Below, one piece after another: positions 24,770 through 32,301 of a stretch of DNA of 64,000 nucleotides. Position 1 is the stretch's first letter, and every line of letters begins with the position of its first letter. A program made the translations under genes and the position numbers. Origin of the DNA: Gemmataceae bacterium (GTDB lineage Bacteria; Planctomycetota; Planctomycetia; Gemmatales; Gemmataceae). The stretch spans positions 424,786 through 488,785 of the forward strand of contig LR594585.1 of NCBI GenBank assembly GCA_901538445.1, in the 5' to 3' direction. Below the pieces are notes generated by a model. The model was not told where the DNA came from. It saw nothing but the letters and a program-made list of their open reading frames with translations, and did no database searches.

Positions 24770-25216
24770 ATGATCCCCGCCCCGCGGCTGTCCGTCCCGC
24801 TCCTCGCCCTGTGCGCCGGCGTGCTGGCCGTGGCGCTGCCCGGCGGGTGCAACCGGAAGGCCCCGCGCGCCCCGACCACCGTTCGCGGGGCCGTCACGTT
24901 CCAGGGGAAGCCGCTCCCCGGGGCGCTCGTGGTGTTCAGCCCGGACCTGGAGCGGGGCGGGTCCGGGAAGGCGGCCCGGGCCCGGGTCGGCCCCGACGGC
25001 CGCTACGAACTGCGGCAGGCCGACCTCCCCGTGGTCGCGCCGGGCTGGTACCGCGTCGCCATCGCCGCCGAGCCCACCTCCGAGTCGTACTGGGCGTTCC
25101 CGCCGAAGCTGTCGCGCCCGGACCACTCGGGCCTGCTCCGCGAGGTGAAGCCCGACCAGGAGAACGTGTTCGAGTTCGCCGTCGAGGTGCCGCAGGTGGG
25201 CGTCGCCGCCCGGTAG
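24770..25216 (+). CDS. Small lipoprotein with carboxypeptidase-regulatory-like beta-sandwich
   Basis: 148 residues from the ATG at 24770. The signal peptide ends in a lipobox (LPGGC), followed by NRKAPRAPTTVRGAVTFQGK. The strand pattern VRGAVTFQGKPLPGALVVFSPD ... GPDGRYELRQ ... VAPGWYRVAIAAEP is the transthyretin-like/carboxypeptidase-regulatory fold seen in many planctomycete lipoproteins. It is probably membrane-anchored and faces the periplasm; partner unknown. The frame continues upstream to 24212, but that sequence is intergenic in character. Confidence 0.82.
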   Translation: MIPAPRLSVPLLALCAGVLAVALPGGCNRKAPRAPTTVRGAVTFQGKPLPGALVVFSPDLERGGSGKAARARVGPDGRYELRQADLPVVAPGWYRVAIAAEPTSESYWAFPPKLSRPDHSGLLREVKPDQENVFEFAVEVPQVGVAAR

Positions 25217-25369
25217 AGCCCAGCCGCGATCGAGAAGGCCTCCGGTCGCTGACGCTCCCGGCTCGCCTCAAATCACGCGCCCCCTACCCCAGCCGGAATT
25301 GACACCGCCGCGGCGGGCGTGTTACGACACCGCACCCGGGCGTGTTGCGCCGGGCCGCAGGACGTGCCC

Positions 25370-26383
25370 ATGACCCCGGCCGCACCACCGATCGCCGCCG
25401 CTCCCGACCCGGGCACTGCCCGCGCGCCGGACGTGTCGGTGTGCATCGCGAGCTGGAACTGCGTCGGGCTGTTGCGCAAGTGCCTGCACTCGCTCCTCGA
25501 CCAGCCGCAGGGCGTCGCGCTCGAAGTCGTCGTGGTGGACAACGCCTCGACCGACGGGGCGGCCGACATGGTCGCCCGCGAGTTCCCCCGGGCCGTGCTC
25601 GTGCGGAACGCGACCAACCGCGGGTTCGCGGCGGCGAGCAACCAGGCGGCCGCCCGCGCCCGCGGCCGCTACCTGTTCTTCCTGAACAACGACACCGAGG
25701 TGCCGCCGCACGCGGTCCGCAAGCTGCTCGACCACGCGCGGGCCGACCCGGCCGCGGGGATGTTCGGCCCGCGGCTCCGCGAGGCGAGCGGCGACGTCCA
25801 GATCTCGTACCGCCGCCGGCCCACGCTCCCCGCACTGCTGCACAAGCTCGCGGTCGTCCGGTGGACCGGCCTGTACCGCAAGGCGCACGCCGACTACCGC
25901 CGCGGCTCGTTCCAGCCCGACGGCGGGGTCCGCACCGTCGAGGTGCTGATGGGCTCGGCCGTGTTCGTGTCCCGGGAGGTGTTCGAGGAGGCCGGCCGCT
26001 GGGACGAGCGATACCGGTTCGGCGTCGAGGACATCGACCTCTCGACGCAGGTGGGCCGCCGTCGCGCCGTCGTGTACGCGGCCGACGTGGAGGTCGTTCA
26101 CCACGGCCGCGCGTCGAGCCGCGAGAATGTGGGCTACGTCGCGCCGAGCGTCGTCACCGGGTACGTCCAGTTCTTCCGCAAGTCCGGCGTCGGCCCGTGT
26201 TCGCTGTTCTGGTACAAGCTCGCGGTGACGCTGAACGCCCCGATCCAGATCGCCGAGAAGGCGACCGAGGCCGCGGCCCGGTGGGTCACCGGGCAGAAGA
26301 AGGACGCCCGCCGGAGCTGGGCCACGGTCCGCGGCGTGTGGGCGTTCCTGCGGCACGAGCTGGTGCGGTTCTGGCGGGCGTGA
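25370..26383 (+). CDS. Family 2 glycosyltransferase
   Basis: 337 residues from the ATG at 25370. The GT2 (GT-A) fold starts with SVCIASWNCVGLLRKCL. VVVDNASTDGAADM is the nucleotide-binding loop, NRGFAAASNQ is typical of rhamnosyl/galactosyl-transferase-like GT2 enzymes, and FLNNDTEV carries the metal-binding DxD-equivalent. EVLMGSAVFVSREVFEEAGRWDERY and EDIDLSTQ supply the acceptor-site ED motif. A C-terminal amphipathic part (about 270-337) probably lies on the membrane. It would add sugars to lipopolysaccharide or another surface glycan; donor and acceptor are unknown. Confidence 0.92.
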   Translation: MTPAAPPIAAAPDPGTARAPDVSVCIASWNCVGLLRKCLHSLLDQPQGVALEVVVVDNASTDGAADMVAREFPRAVLVRNATNRGFAAASNQAAARARGRYLFFLNNDTEVPPHAVRKLLDHARADPAAGMFGPRLREASGDVQISYRRRPTLPALLHKLAVVRWTGLYRKAHADYRRGSFQPDGGVRTVEVLMGSAVFVSREVFEEAGRWDERYRFGVEDIDLSTQVGRRRAVVYAADVEVVHHGRASSRENVGYVAPSVVTGYVQFFRKSGVGPCSLFWYKLAVTLNAPIQIAEKATEAAARWVTGQKKDARRSWATVRGVWAFLRHELVRFWRA

Positions 26384-26493
26384 CCGGCCGGCGCGCCGCG
26401 GCACCGGGGAACGCCCCGGGCCGAGTCGTGTTGATTGCGAGATGGCTTTGTGCGTGGTCGGGAAAATGGTTCTGGCGGAAGTGGGGGGTGGGG

Positions 26494-26593
26494 TCTCCAG
26501 AACCAACGCAAACTCTCCAGAAAGACCCGAAACTCTCCAGAATCAACGAAAACTCTTCAGAACCACGCCCAACTCTCCAGAACCAAGTGCCCC
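26494..26593. repeat. Five tandem copies of a 20-bp unit
   Basis: Units begin at 26494, 26514, 26534, 26554 and 26574 and share TCTCCAGAA at their starts (TCTTCAGAA in unit 4). The second half varies. A degenerate sixth copy follows. The period is exactly 20 bp without distinct spacers, so it is not a CRISPR array. It lies in the convergent gap after the GT2 gene. Confidence 0.75.
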
Positions 26594-26721
26594 GCGCCCC
26601 AGAACCAAGTGGCGCGGGCTCTGGCGTGTACTAGTTTACACTGAACCCGCCGCGGCGGGAACGGCAGTCGCGCCGGGACCACCCCAAAGTGCGCGGGCGG
26701 AGCGGCGGGGTCGCACCCGCG

Positions 26722-28041
26722 TCAGGCGGCGCGGCGCACCCCGGTTACCACTGCCGCGGGTGCGGCACCCCCCGCTTGCCCGGCGCGGTTCGCCAGAACC
26801 CGTGCCCGGCAGCACCCGAGGAACAGCGCGAGCGTCAGCCCGAACAGCAGCCCGTTCCACATCAGGAACTCGTACACCGTCTTCCCGACGATGTCCTTCC
26901 CGGTACACAGGCCGCCGGCGGCGACCAGCGCGGCGAGGCCGATCAGCACGCGGTCGCGCCGGGCGAACCCGACTCGCACGATGACGAGTTGTGCGAGCAA
27001 GAGCGGCGTGAAGTGCGGCTTGCTCGACATCGGCGAGAGCATCAGCATCAGTGCGCAGACCACGCCGAGTTCCGCCGCGAGGGCCGGTCCCGCTTCGACG
27101 ACGCCGGACTTCCGCCAGAACGCGGCGAGCGCGACCACGCCCATCAGCGCGACGCAGCCGAGGTTGATGAGTTTCAGCTCCCGGGCCGTCGGCCGCTCGG
27201 CCTTCGGGGCGACGGGCAGCGCCGGGTCGCCGGTGCGTTCGTAGGCGAGGAGCCGAAGGTTGATGCCGGCGAGCGAGTGGTTGAACCCGACGGCGCTGGC
27301 CCACTGGCCGGGGTCCCGGTTCGCGTCCGACATCGGCGCGAGGAACCGGTCCTTCCACAGCGCGAGCCGCGCCTTGCCGTCGGCCGGCGGGTACGCCACG
27401 TCGGGGAGCAGGTTCAGCCCGACCGCCGCGGCCACGACCGCGCCCGCCGCGACGAACCGCCGCTTCCACGCGAGGTACGGGGCGAACAGCAGCGGGGTAC
27501 ACTTGAACGCGGCCGCGAGCCCGAACGCGAGGCCAGCCGGTATCGACCGACCGCGAGCGAGCAGCAACCCGCCGGTCACCACGATCGCGGCGATGACGAG
27601 GTCCGTCTGCCGGTTCGCGGCGGTGTCGAGGACGAACCCGACGACGAGCAGCGCGCCGAGCCAGAACGCGGCGACATCGACCGCTCCGGTTCCGGCCCGC
27701 CCCGGGAGCCCGCGGCCGCCGGCGAGCCGCCACGCGCCGACGAACACGACCACGGCGCAGAGCACGTTCAGCGAAGCGAACGCGACGGTGCCGGCGAGCG
27801 GCGGCACGAGCGTGAACGGCACCGCGAACAGCGCCCCGAACGGCGGGTACGTGTACCCGTTGGTGCCGTCGAACACGTCGCCGTGCGCCCTCAAGTGGTT
27901 CGCGGCCGAGAGGTACACGACCTCCCAGTCGGCGGTCTTCCGGGTGAAGAACTGGAGCGCGACGAGGCCGAGGAACCCGGCGATCAGCAGGCGGCACGCC
28001 CAGATCGCGGGGCGGCTGTCGGTCGTGCGGGTCGCGGCCAT
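26722..28041 (-). CDS. Multi-pass glycosyltransferase, family 87 (DUF2029)-like
   Basis: A 439-residue integral membrane protein with about ten hydrophobic segments. The luminal-loop motif NGYTYPPFGALFAVPF follows the first helix and an aspartate-containing loop (TADWEVVYLSAAN), as in GT-C mannosyltransferases using polyprenyl-phosphate sugars. FKCTPLLFAPYLAWKRR is a second conserved loop. It probably transfers a sugar on the outer face of the inner membrane. It faces the GT2 gene tail-to-tail; both may serve surface-glycan synthesis but are not in one operon. Confidence 0.78.
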   Translation of the reverse strand: MAATRTTDSRPAIWACRLLIAGFLGLVALQFFTRKTADWEVVYLSAANHLRAHGDVFDGTNGYTYPPFGALFAVPFTLVPPLAGTVAFASLNVLCAVVVFVGAWRLAGGRGLPGRAGTGAVDVAAFWLGALLVVGFVLDTAANRQTDLVIAAIVVTGGLLLARGRSIPAGLAFGLAAAFKCTPLLFAPYLAWKRRFVAAGAVVAAAVGLNLLPDVAYPPADGKARLALWKDRFLAPMSDANRDPGQWASAVGFNHSLAGINLRLLAYERTGDPALPVAPKAERPTARELKLINLGCVALMGVVALAAFWRKSGVVEAGPALAAELGVVCALMLMLSPMSSKPHFTPLLLAQLVIVRVGFARRDRVLIGLAALVAAGGLCTGKDIVGKTVYEFLMWNGLLFGLTLALFLGCCRARVLANRAGQAGGAAPAAVVTGVRRAA

Positions 28042-28165
28042 GACACCTCTCGTCGGGGCAAGCGGACCCGCGTGCGTACCACCCCGCGGCGCGTGCCGTC
28101 AAGGCCGCTTGCGTTTGGCCGGGCGCGCCGCGGTGTTTCCCAGTGGGTGGTTGGGGTTGTGAAGC

Positions 28166-28242
28166 CACCCCCTCGCTGGCGCTCAGGGTTCGCCAAGAAG
28201 TTGCACAGCTTCTTGGCGAACCCGAGCGCCAGCGAGGGGGTG
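28166..28242. repeat. Long REP-like inverted repeat
   Basis: Arms 28166-28200 and 28209-28242 pair over 34 positions with a single one-base bulge and an 8-nt loop. It is intergenic, between divergent genes, so it is not a simple terminator. Its arms read CCTCGCTGGCGCTC, a common planctomycete intergenic repeat type. Confidence 0.7.
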
Positions 28243-28346
28243 CCCCTGACCCAGATTCAATCTCTGCGTCGCCCCGCGTTTTGCCGGGCGCGCCGCGTGT
28301 GGTAGCATCGGTCGGCACGCCCGACTTTCTGCACAGGCTCACACAC

Positions 28347-29948
28347 ATGCTCAGCGTCTCGTTCCGTTCCGCGTCGCGGCTCGGCGTTCTGGCCGTCGCA
28401 CTGTTCGCGCCGGTCGCGGCCGCGGCCGACGCGCCGCCCATCGACCCGGCCGGCCTTCCGGGGCCGCTCGTCATCGTCGGCGCCGGGAAGGTTTCCGAGG
28501 ACGCGCTCAAGGCGTTCTTCGACCTCGCCGGGAAGGAGAAGGCGAAGATCGTCGTCATCCCCGCACCCGCCGACGCCGAGAAGACGGGCGACGAGGCGCG
28601 GAAGCCGTTGCAGGAGTTGAAGCCGCTGTCGGTCGAGGTTCTCGCCGCCCGCGACCGGAAGCAGGCCGACTCCGCGGAGTTCACGAAGCCGCTCGCCGAC
28701 GCGACCGGCGTGTGGATCACCGGCGGCCCGAAGGAAGACCTTCTCGACCTGTACCGCGGAACGGCCGTCGAGAAGGAGTTGAAGAAGCTTCACGCCCGCG
28801 GCGCGGTGATCGGCTGCCGGACCCCGTCCGCGACCGACGTTGTTCTCCAGGGCGGCCCCGGGCCGATCGCGTCGCGGGCCGGGTTCGGGTTCCTGCCGGG
28901 GTTCGTGTTCAACTACGTCTCCGAGTCCCGGGCCGGAACCCCGCCGCTGCTGCGCGGCCTGGCCGACCTCCCGGGGTACGTCGGCATCGCGGTCGGGGCG
29001 TCCTCGGCGGTCGTGGTCCGCGGGCGCGTCGCCCGCGTGATCGGGGACGAAGCCGTCACCGTGTGCGTCACGAAGGGGGCGGGGAAGCCCGAGGCGACCG
29101 ACGAGTACAAGCCCGGGTCGCTGCTCGACATCGTGCAACTGCGGCGCGCGGCCGCGAACCGGGCCGCGAAGGCGCCGTTCCCGCCCGCGGAGCCGGCCGC
29201 GCCGGTCGTCCCGAAGGGTACGCTCGTCGTCATCGGCGGCGGCGGGTCCACGGCCGAGATGTGGGAGCGGTTCATCAAGGCGAGCGGCGGGCCGGACGCG
29301 CTCATCGTCGTGCTGCCGACGGCTCTCGAAGACCCGCTCCCCGAGACCATCGGCGAGGTGACCACGCTCAAGCGGTTCGGGGCGAAGAACGTGAAGGTGC
29401 TGCACACCCGCGACCCTAAAGAGGCCGACGACCCGAAGTTCTCCGAGGCGCTCACCAAGGCCGGCGGGGTGTGGTTCGGCGGCGGCCGGCAGTGGCGGTT
29501 CGTGGACGCGTTCGGCGGCACGCTCACCGAGAAGCGGATCCACGAGGTGCTGGAGCGCGGCGGCGCGATCGGCGGCAGCTCGGCCGGCGCGAGCATCCAG
29601 AGCGAGTACATGCCCCGCGGCCACCCGCTCGGGAACACCGTGATGGCCGCCGAGGGGTACGAGAAGGGGTTCGGGTTCCTGCCCGGGTGCGCCGTCGATC
29701 AGCACTTCTTCGCGCGCAAGCGGTTCGGCGATATGACCGGGCTGATGAAGAAGTACCCGCAGTACCTCGGCATCGGGCTCGACGAGGCGACCGCGATCAT
29801 CGTGACGGGGAGCGTGGCCGAGGTGGTGGGCAAGAGCAAGGTGGCCGTGTACGACCCGCGGAAGAAGCCCACCGGCGACCGCGACTACGAGGAGCTGAAG
29901 CACGGGGACAGGTACGACTTGAAGAAGCGCGAGAAGCTGGAGAAGTAA
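28347..29948 (+). CDS. Tandem cyanophycinase-like (peptidase S51) protein, exported
   Basis: 533 residues from the ATG at 28347 with a signal peptide (residues 1-27). Two homologous S51 domains follow. Domain 1 (about 40-280) starts GPLVIVGAGKVSEDAL but has VIGCRTPSATD where the nucleophile loop should be, so it lacks the catalytic serine. Domain 2 (about 290-530) starts GTLVVIGGGGSTAEM and carries the intact elbow AIGGSSAGASIQ plus GFGFLPGCAVDQHF. Cyanophycinases hydrolyse cyanophycin dipeptide polymers; exported homologues may act on other beta-aspartyl peptides. One dead and one live domain suggests a scaffolding or regulatory role for the first. Confidence 0.88.
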   Translation: MLSVSFRSASRLGVLAVALFAPVAAAADAPPIDPAGLPGPLVIVGAGKVSEDALKAFFDLAGKEKAKIVVIPAPADAEKTGDEARKPLQELKPLSVEVLAARDRKQADSAEFTKPLADATGVWITGGPKEDLLDLYRGTAVEKELKKLHARGAVIGCRTPSATDVVLQGGPGPIASRAGFGFLPGFVFNYVSESRAGTPPLLRGLADLPGYVGIAVGASSAVVVRGRVARVIGDEAVTVCVTKGAGKPEATDEYKPGSLLDIVQLRRAAANRAAKAPFPPAEPAAPVVPKGTLVVIGGGGSTAEMWERFIKASGGPDALIVVLPTALEDPLPETIGEVTTLKRFGAKNVKVLHTRDPKEADDPKFSEALTKAGGVWFGGGRQWRFVDAFGGTLTEKRIHEVLERGGAIGGSSAGASIQSEYMPRGHPLGNTVMAAEGYEKGFGFLPGCAVDQHFFARKRFGDMTGLMKKYPQYLGIGLDEATAIIVTGSVAEVVGKSKVAVYDPRKKPTGDRDYEELKHGDRYDLKKREKLEK

Positions 29949-29951
29949 CGC

Positions 29952-29983
29952 ACCAGGCCCACCCGTCGGGACGAGTGGGCCTG
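29952..29983. terminator. Hairpin after the cyanophycinase-like gene
   Basis: Perfect 10-bp arms CCAGGCCCAC / GTGGGCCTGG with a 12-nt loop, starting 4 bp after the stop codon. Likely rho-independent-like terminator without a T-run. Confidence 0.65.
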
Positions 29984-30039
29984 GAACGACTCACACCGGG
30001 TCTCGCGGTGATCCGTAGCCGTGGAGCCCTCTTGCCTTG

Positions 30040-30171
30040 CCCTCTCCCCTTGCGGGAGAGGGTGCCGCGAGTCTTCGAGCGGCGGGTGAGGGGGAAACCT
30101 GCCGGGGTGTGGGAGCGTCCCCCCTCACCCGGCCGCGAAGCGCGGCCACCCTCTCCCGCGAGGGGAGAGGG
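30040..30171. repeat. REP-like inverted repeat pair
   Basis: 25-bp arms at 30040-30064 and 30147-30171 match at 24 positions. Each arm is itself a hairpin (CCCTCTCC ... GGGAGAGGG). The 82-bp core contains a further GGTGAGGGGG / CCCCCTCACC pair. It lies between convergent genes. Confidence 0.7.
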
Positions 30172-30215
30172 ACGAGAAAAATCCCGCGACGGGTACGAGC
30201 CGCCGCGACCCGACC

Positions 30216-31061
30216 TCACTTCTTTTCCTTGACCGTCCACAGGTGGAGCTTGTACTCGTCGCCGTCGGCCCCCTTCACGTCGATCGTCTTGTCCGGGGCC
30301 CAGTCGCCCATGGTGAACCGGTGCGACACGATCCGGGTGCCGGGCTTGAGCTGCTTCTCGAGCACCGGGCGGAGCAGGGCGTTGAACTCGTTGCCCATGT
30401 ACAGCAGCACGACGCTCGCCTCGCTGTAGTCGCGGTCCTTGAGCGCGTCGCCCTCGATGATCTTGATCTTGTCGTCGAGCTTGGCCTTCTTGACGTTCTC
30501 GGTCGCCTCGGCGGCCTTCTTCGGGTCGATCTCGATGCCGACGCCCTTCTTCGCGCCCTTCTTCACGGCGGCGATGAGCATCCGGCCGTCGCCCGGGCCC
30601 GGCTCGTACACCACGTCGCCGTCCTTCACGCTGCCGAGCTTCAGCATCTCATCGACCACGTCGTCCGGGGTCGGCACCCAGCGGATCACGGCCTTGTCCG
30701 GGGCCTTCGCGTCGGCCTTGGTCAGGTCCACGGTGATGTCGGTCCCGCCCTTGAACTCGACCGACTTGGTGCGGGTCAGGGTGGTGTAGTTGTTCGGCCG
30801 CCACGTCACGCTGAACGTGTACTCGTAGGCCTTGCCCACGTCGAGGTCGGGGGTCTCGAACTCGCGGACCGTGCCGGTCGGCTTGGTGTTCTTCCCCTCG
30901 ATCTGCAGTTCGGCGTCGTCCTGCGGCACGGTGATCTTGAGCTTCGACTTGGCCTTCTCGGCCTTCTTCTCCTGCGCCGTGCCGACGCCGGCGAACGCGC
31001 CGGAGAAGAAGCACAGGGCCAGCGCCAGGCCGAGCGTGCGGGCGGTGCGAACCGCGACCAT
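30216..31061 (-). CDS. Exported TIGR03000-domain protein fused to a methyltransferase-like domain
   Basis: 281 residues from the ATG at 31061, which has GAGGA 6-10 nt upstream. A signal peptide (1-29) is followed by a TIGR03000-type beta domain (about 38-105: LKITVPQDDAELQIEGKNT, YEYTFSVTWRPNN). A class I SAM methyltransferase-like fold follows: GDVVYEPGPGDGRMLIAA for motif I, VGIEIDPKKAAEAT for the acidic post-I residue, IIEGDALK for motif II. A methyltransferase outside the cytoplasm would lack SAM. Either the enzyme is retained inside, or the fold has been reused. An internal start that avoids the signal peptide is another possibility. Confidence 0.8.
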   Translation of the reverse strand: MVAVRTARTLGLALALCFFSGAFAGVGTAQEKKAEKAKSKLKITVPQDDAELQIEGKNTKPTGTVREFETPDLDVGKAYEYTFSVTWRPNNYTTLTRTKSVEFKGGTDITVDLTKADAKAPDKAVIRWVPTPDDVVDEMLKLGSVKDGDVVYEPGPGDGRMLIAAVKKGAKKGVGIEIDPKKAAEATENVKKAKLDDKIKIIEGDALKDRDYSEASVVLLYMGNEFNALLRPVLEKQLKPGTRIVSHRFTMGDWAPDKTIDVKGADGDEYKLHLWTVKEKK

Positions 31062-31210
31062 CGTAACTCCTCGAAAGGAACGGGGGAGGGAAAGCGTGTT
31101 GGCGAGACACAAGTGTCTACGAAAGGAAGTAGTTCCGCAAGGGGCCGGTGGCAACCGCGGCCCCGATTCCCGGAGGTGACAGAGAGGGAAACGGTGGGAC
31201 GAGCGTGGGG

Positions 31211-31501
31211 TCAGTTGCCGGCGGCCGCGGCCGGGCTCTCACTCAGATCGACCTCGTGGAACCGCAGGCCGGTCGAGTCGTAGAACACGACCCGGTCCTC
31301 GTCGGCCGACCACACGGCGCTGGTGCGGAGGAGCCGCGGCCCCTCGACGTGGAACACGGTGCCGCACGTGCGGCCGCCCTTGCGGAGCGGGGTGCGGAAC
31401 AGCGGCGTCTGCTCGGGGTCGAGCGAGTCCCGCTCGCACAGCACCTTCCGCACGAACGCGGTCAGGTCTTCCAGCGCGGCGCACGCGACGACTTGCGACA
31501 T
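31211..31501 (-). CDS. Small conserved hypothetical protein
   Basis: A 96-residue soluble protein with a helical N-terminus (ALEDLTAFVRKVLCERDSLD), a middle section rich in Arg/Gly with one Cys (GGRTCGTVFHVEGPR) and beta strands (VWSADEDRVVFYDSTGLRF). No signal peptide, membrane segment or catalytic motif was recognised. It is followed downstream by a non-coding repeat and lies upstream of the TIGR03000 gene with a 150-bp gap. Confidence 0.6.
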   Translation of the reverse strand: MSQVVACAALEDLTAFVRKVLCERDSLDPEQTPLFRTPLRKGGRTCGTVFHVEGPRLLRTSAVWSADEDRVVFYDSTGLRFHEVDLSESPAAAAGN

Positions 31502-31514
31502 GGGGGGCTCTCAA

Positions 31515-31612
31515 AGTAGGCGACTCGCTCCGCGAGTCGCACCAGCCGCGTCGAGGCCGCACCGGCCGCTGCCGATCGCTGCTGGTGTCACTCGCGGAGC
31601 GAGTGACCTACT
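31515..31612. repeat. REP-like inverted repeat
   Basis: 30-bp arms (31515-31544 and 31583-31612) pair with about three mismatches. Each holds a smaller palindrome (GACTCGCTCCGCGAGTC). It lies between co-oriented minus-strand genes. Confidence 0.65.
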
Positions 31613-31690
31613 GTGTGTCGGCACCCCGGCGGCCCGGTCGCGGGCGTCTCGGTCCGAACGACGCGCGGCGCGCGTGAAGATGTGCCGGTC

Positions 31691-32146
31691 CTACCAGTCG
31701 TGCAACTGGCGCAGCGCCTCGTACAGCACGATGCCGGCGCTCGTCGCGAGGTTGAGGCTCCGCACCGCCCCCGTCGGCATCGGGATCCCGATCAACCGCT
31801 CGGCGTACTTCTCGCGGACGCCGGCCGGTAGCCCCTTCGATTCCGAGCCGAACAGCAGGCAGTCGCCGGCGGCAAACGCGGCGCGCGTGTACGACGTCGC
31901 CGCAGGCGTCTCGACGCACCACACGCGGCCCCCGCCGAGCGCCGCCTCGAAGTCCTCGAACGTGACGTGCCGCACGACATCGACCGCGCCCCAGTAGTCG
32001 AGCCCGGCGCGCTTCAGCGAGCGGTCGTCGAGCCGGAACCCGAGGCGGCCGATCAGGTGGAGCCGCGCGCCGGTCGCGGCGCACAGCCGGGCGACGTTGC
32101 CGGTGTTGGGCGGAATCTCGGGCTCGAACAACGCGACGTGCAGCAT
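31691..32146 (-). CDS. trmL: tRNA (cytidine/uridine-2'-O-)-methyltransferase, TrmL type
   Basis: 151 residues from the ATG at 32146, the usual length of TrmL. SPOUT-fold motifs are in place: MLHVALFEPEIPPNTGNVARLC at the start (motif 1, NTGN), LLFGSESKGLP (motif 2, GSE), and IPMPTGAVRSLNLATSAGIVLYEA (motif 3, SLN-AxA). The enzyme methylates the ribose of nucleotide 34 in tRNA-Leu isoacceptors, forming a deep-knot dimer. The longer frame to 32233 has no family similarity. It is divergent from ftsK. Confidence 0.93.
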   Translation of the reverse strand: MLHVALFEPEIPPNTGNVARLCAATGARLHLIGRLGFRLDDRSLKRAGLDYWGAVDVVRHVTFEDFEAALGGGRVWCVETPAATSYTRAAFAAGDCLLFGSESKGLPAGVREKYAERLIGIPMPTGAVRSLNLATSAGIVLYEALRQLHDW

Positions 32147-32301
32147 CGGCACCCCCGGCCCTGACGGTCGGGCGCATTGTACCGGCGCTGACGCGCCGGC
32201 CCCGGCGAAACCGACCTCGACACCGGCGAACACCGGTTCAGTTCCCGCGTCCCGAGAGGGAGAATCACGTGTGGGGAAGTCCGTGCCTGGGGGTACTCCG
32301 C

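Noticed and set aside
26494..26593. Possible CRISPR array
   Set aside because: The 20-bp period has no separate repeats and spacers, only a 9-bp constant head, and no cas gene is nearby.
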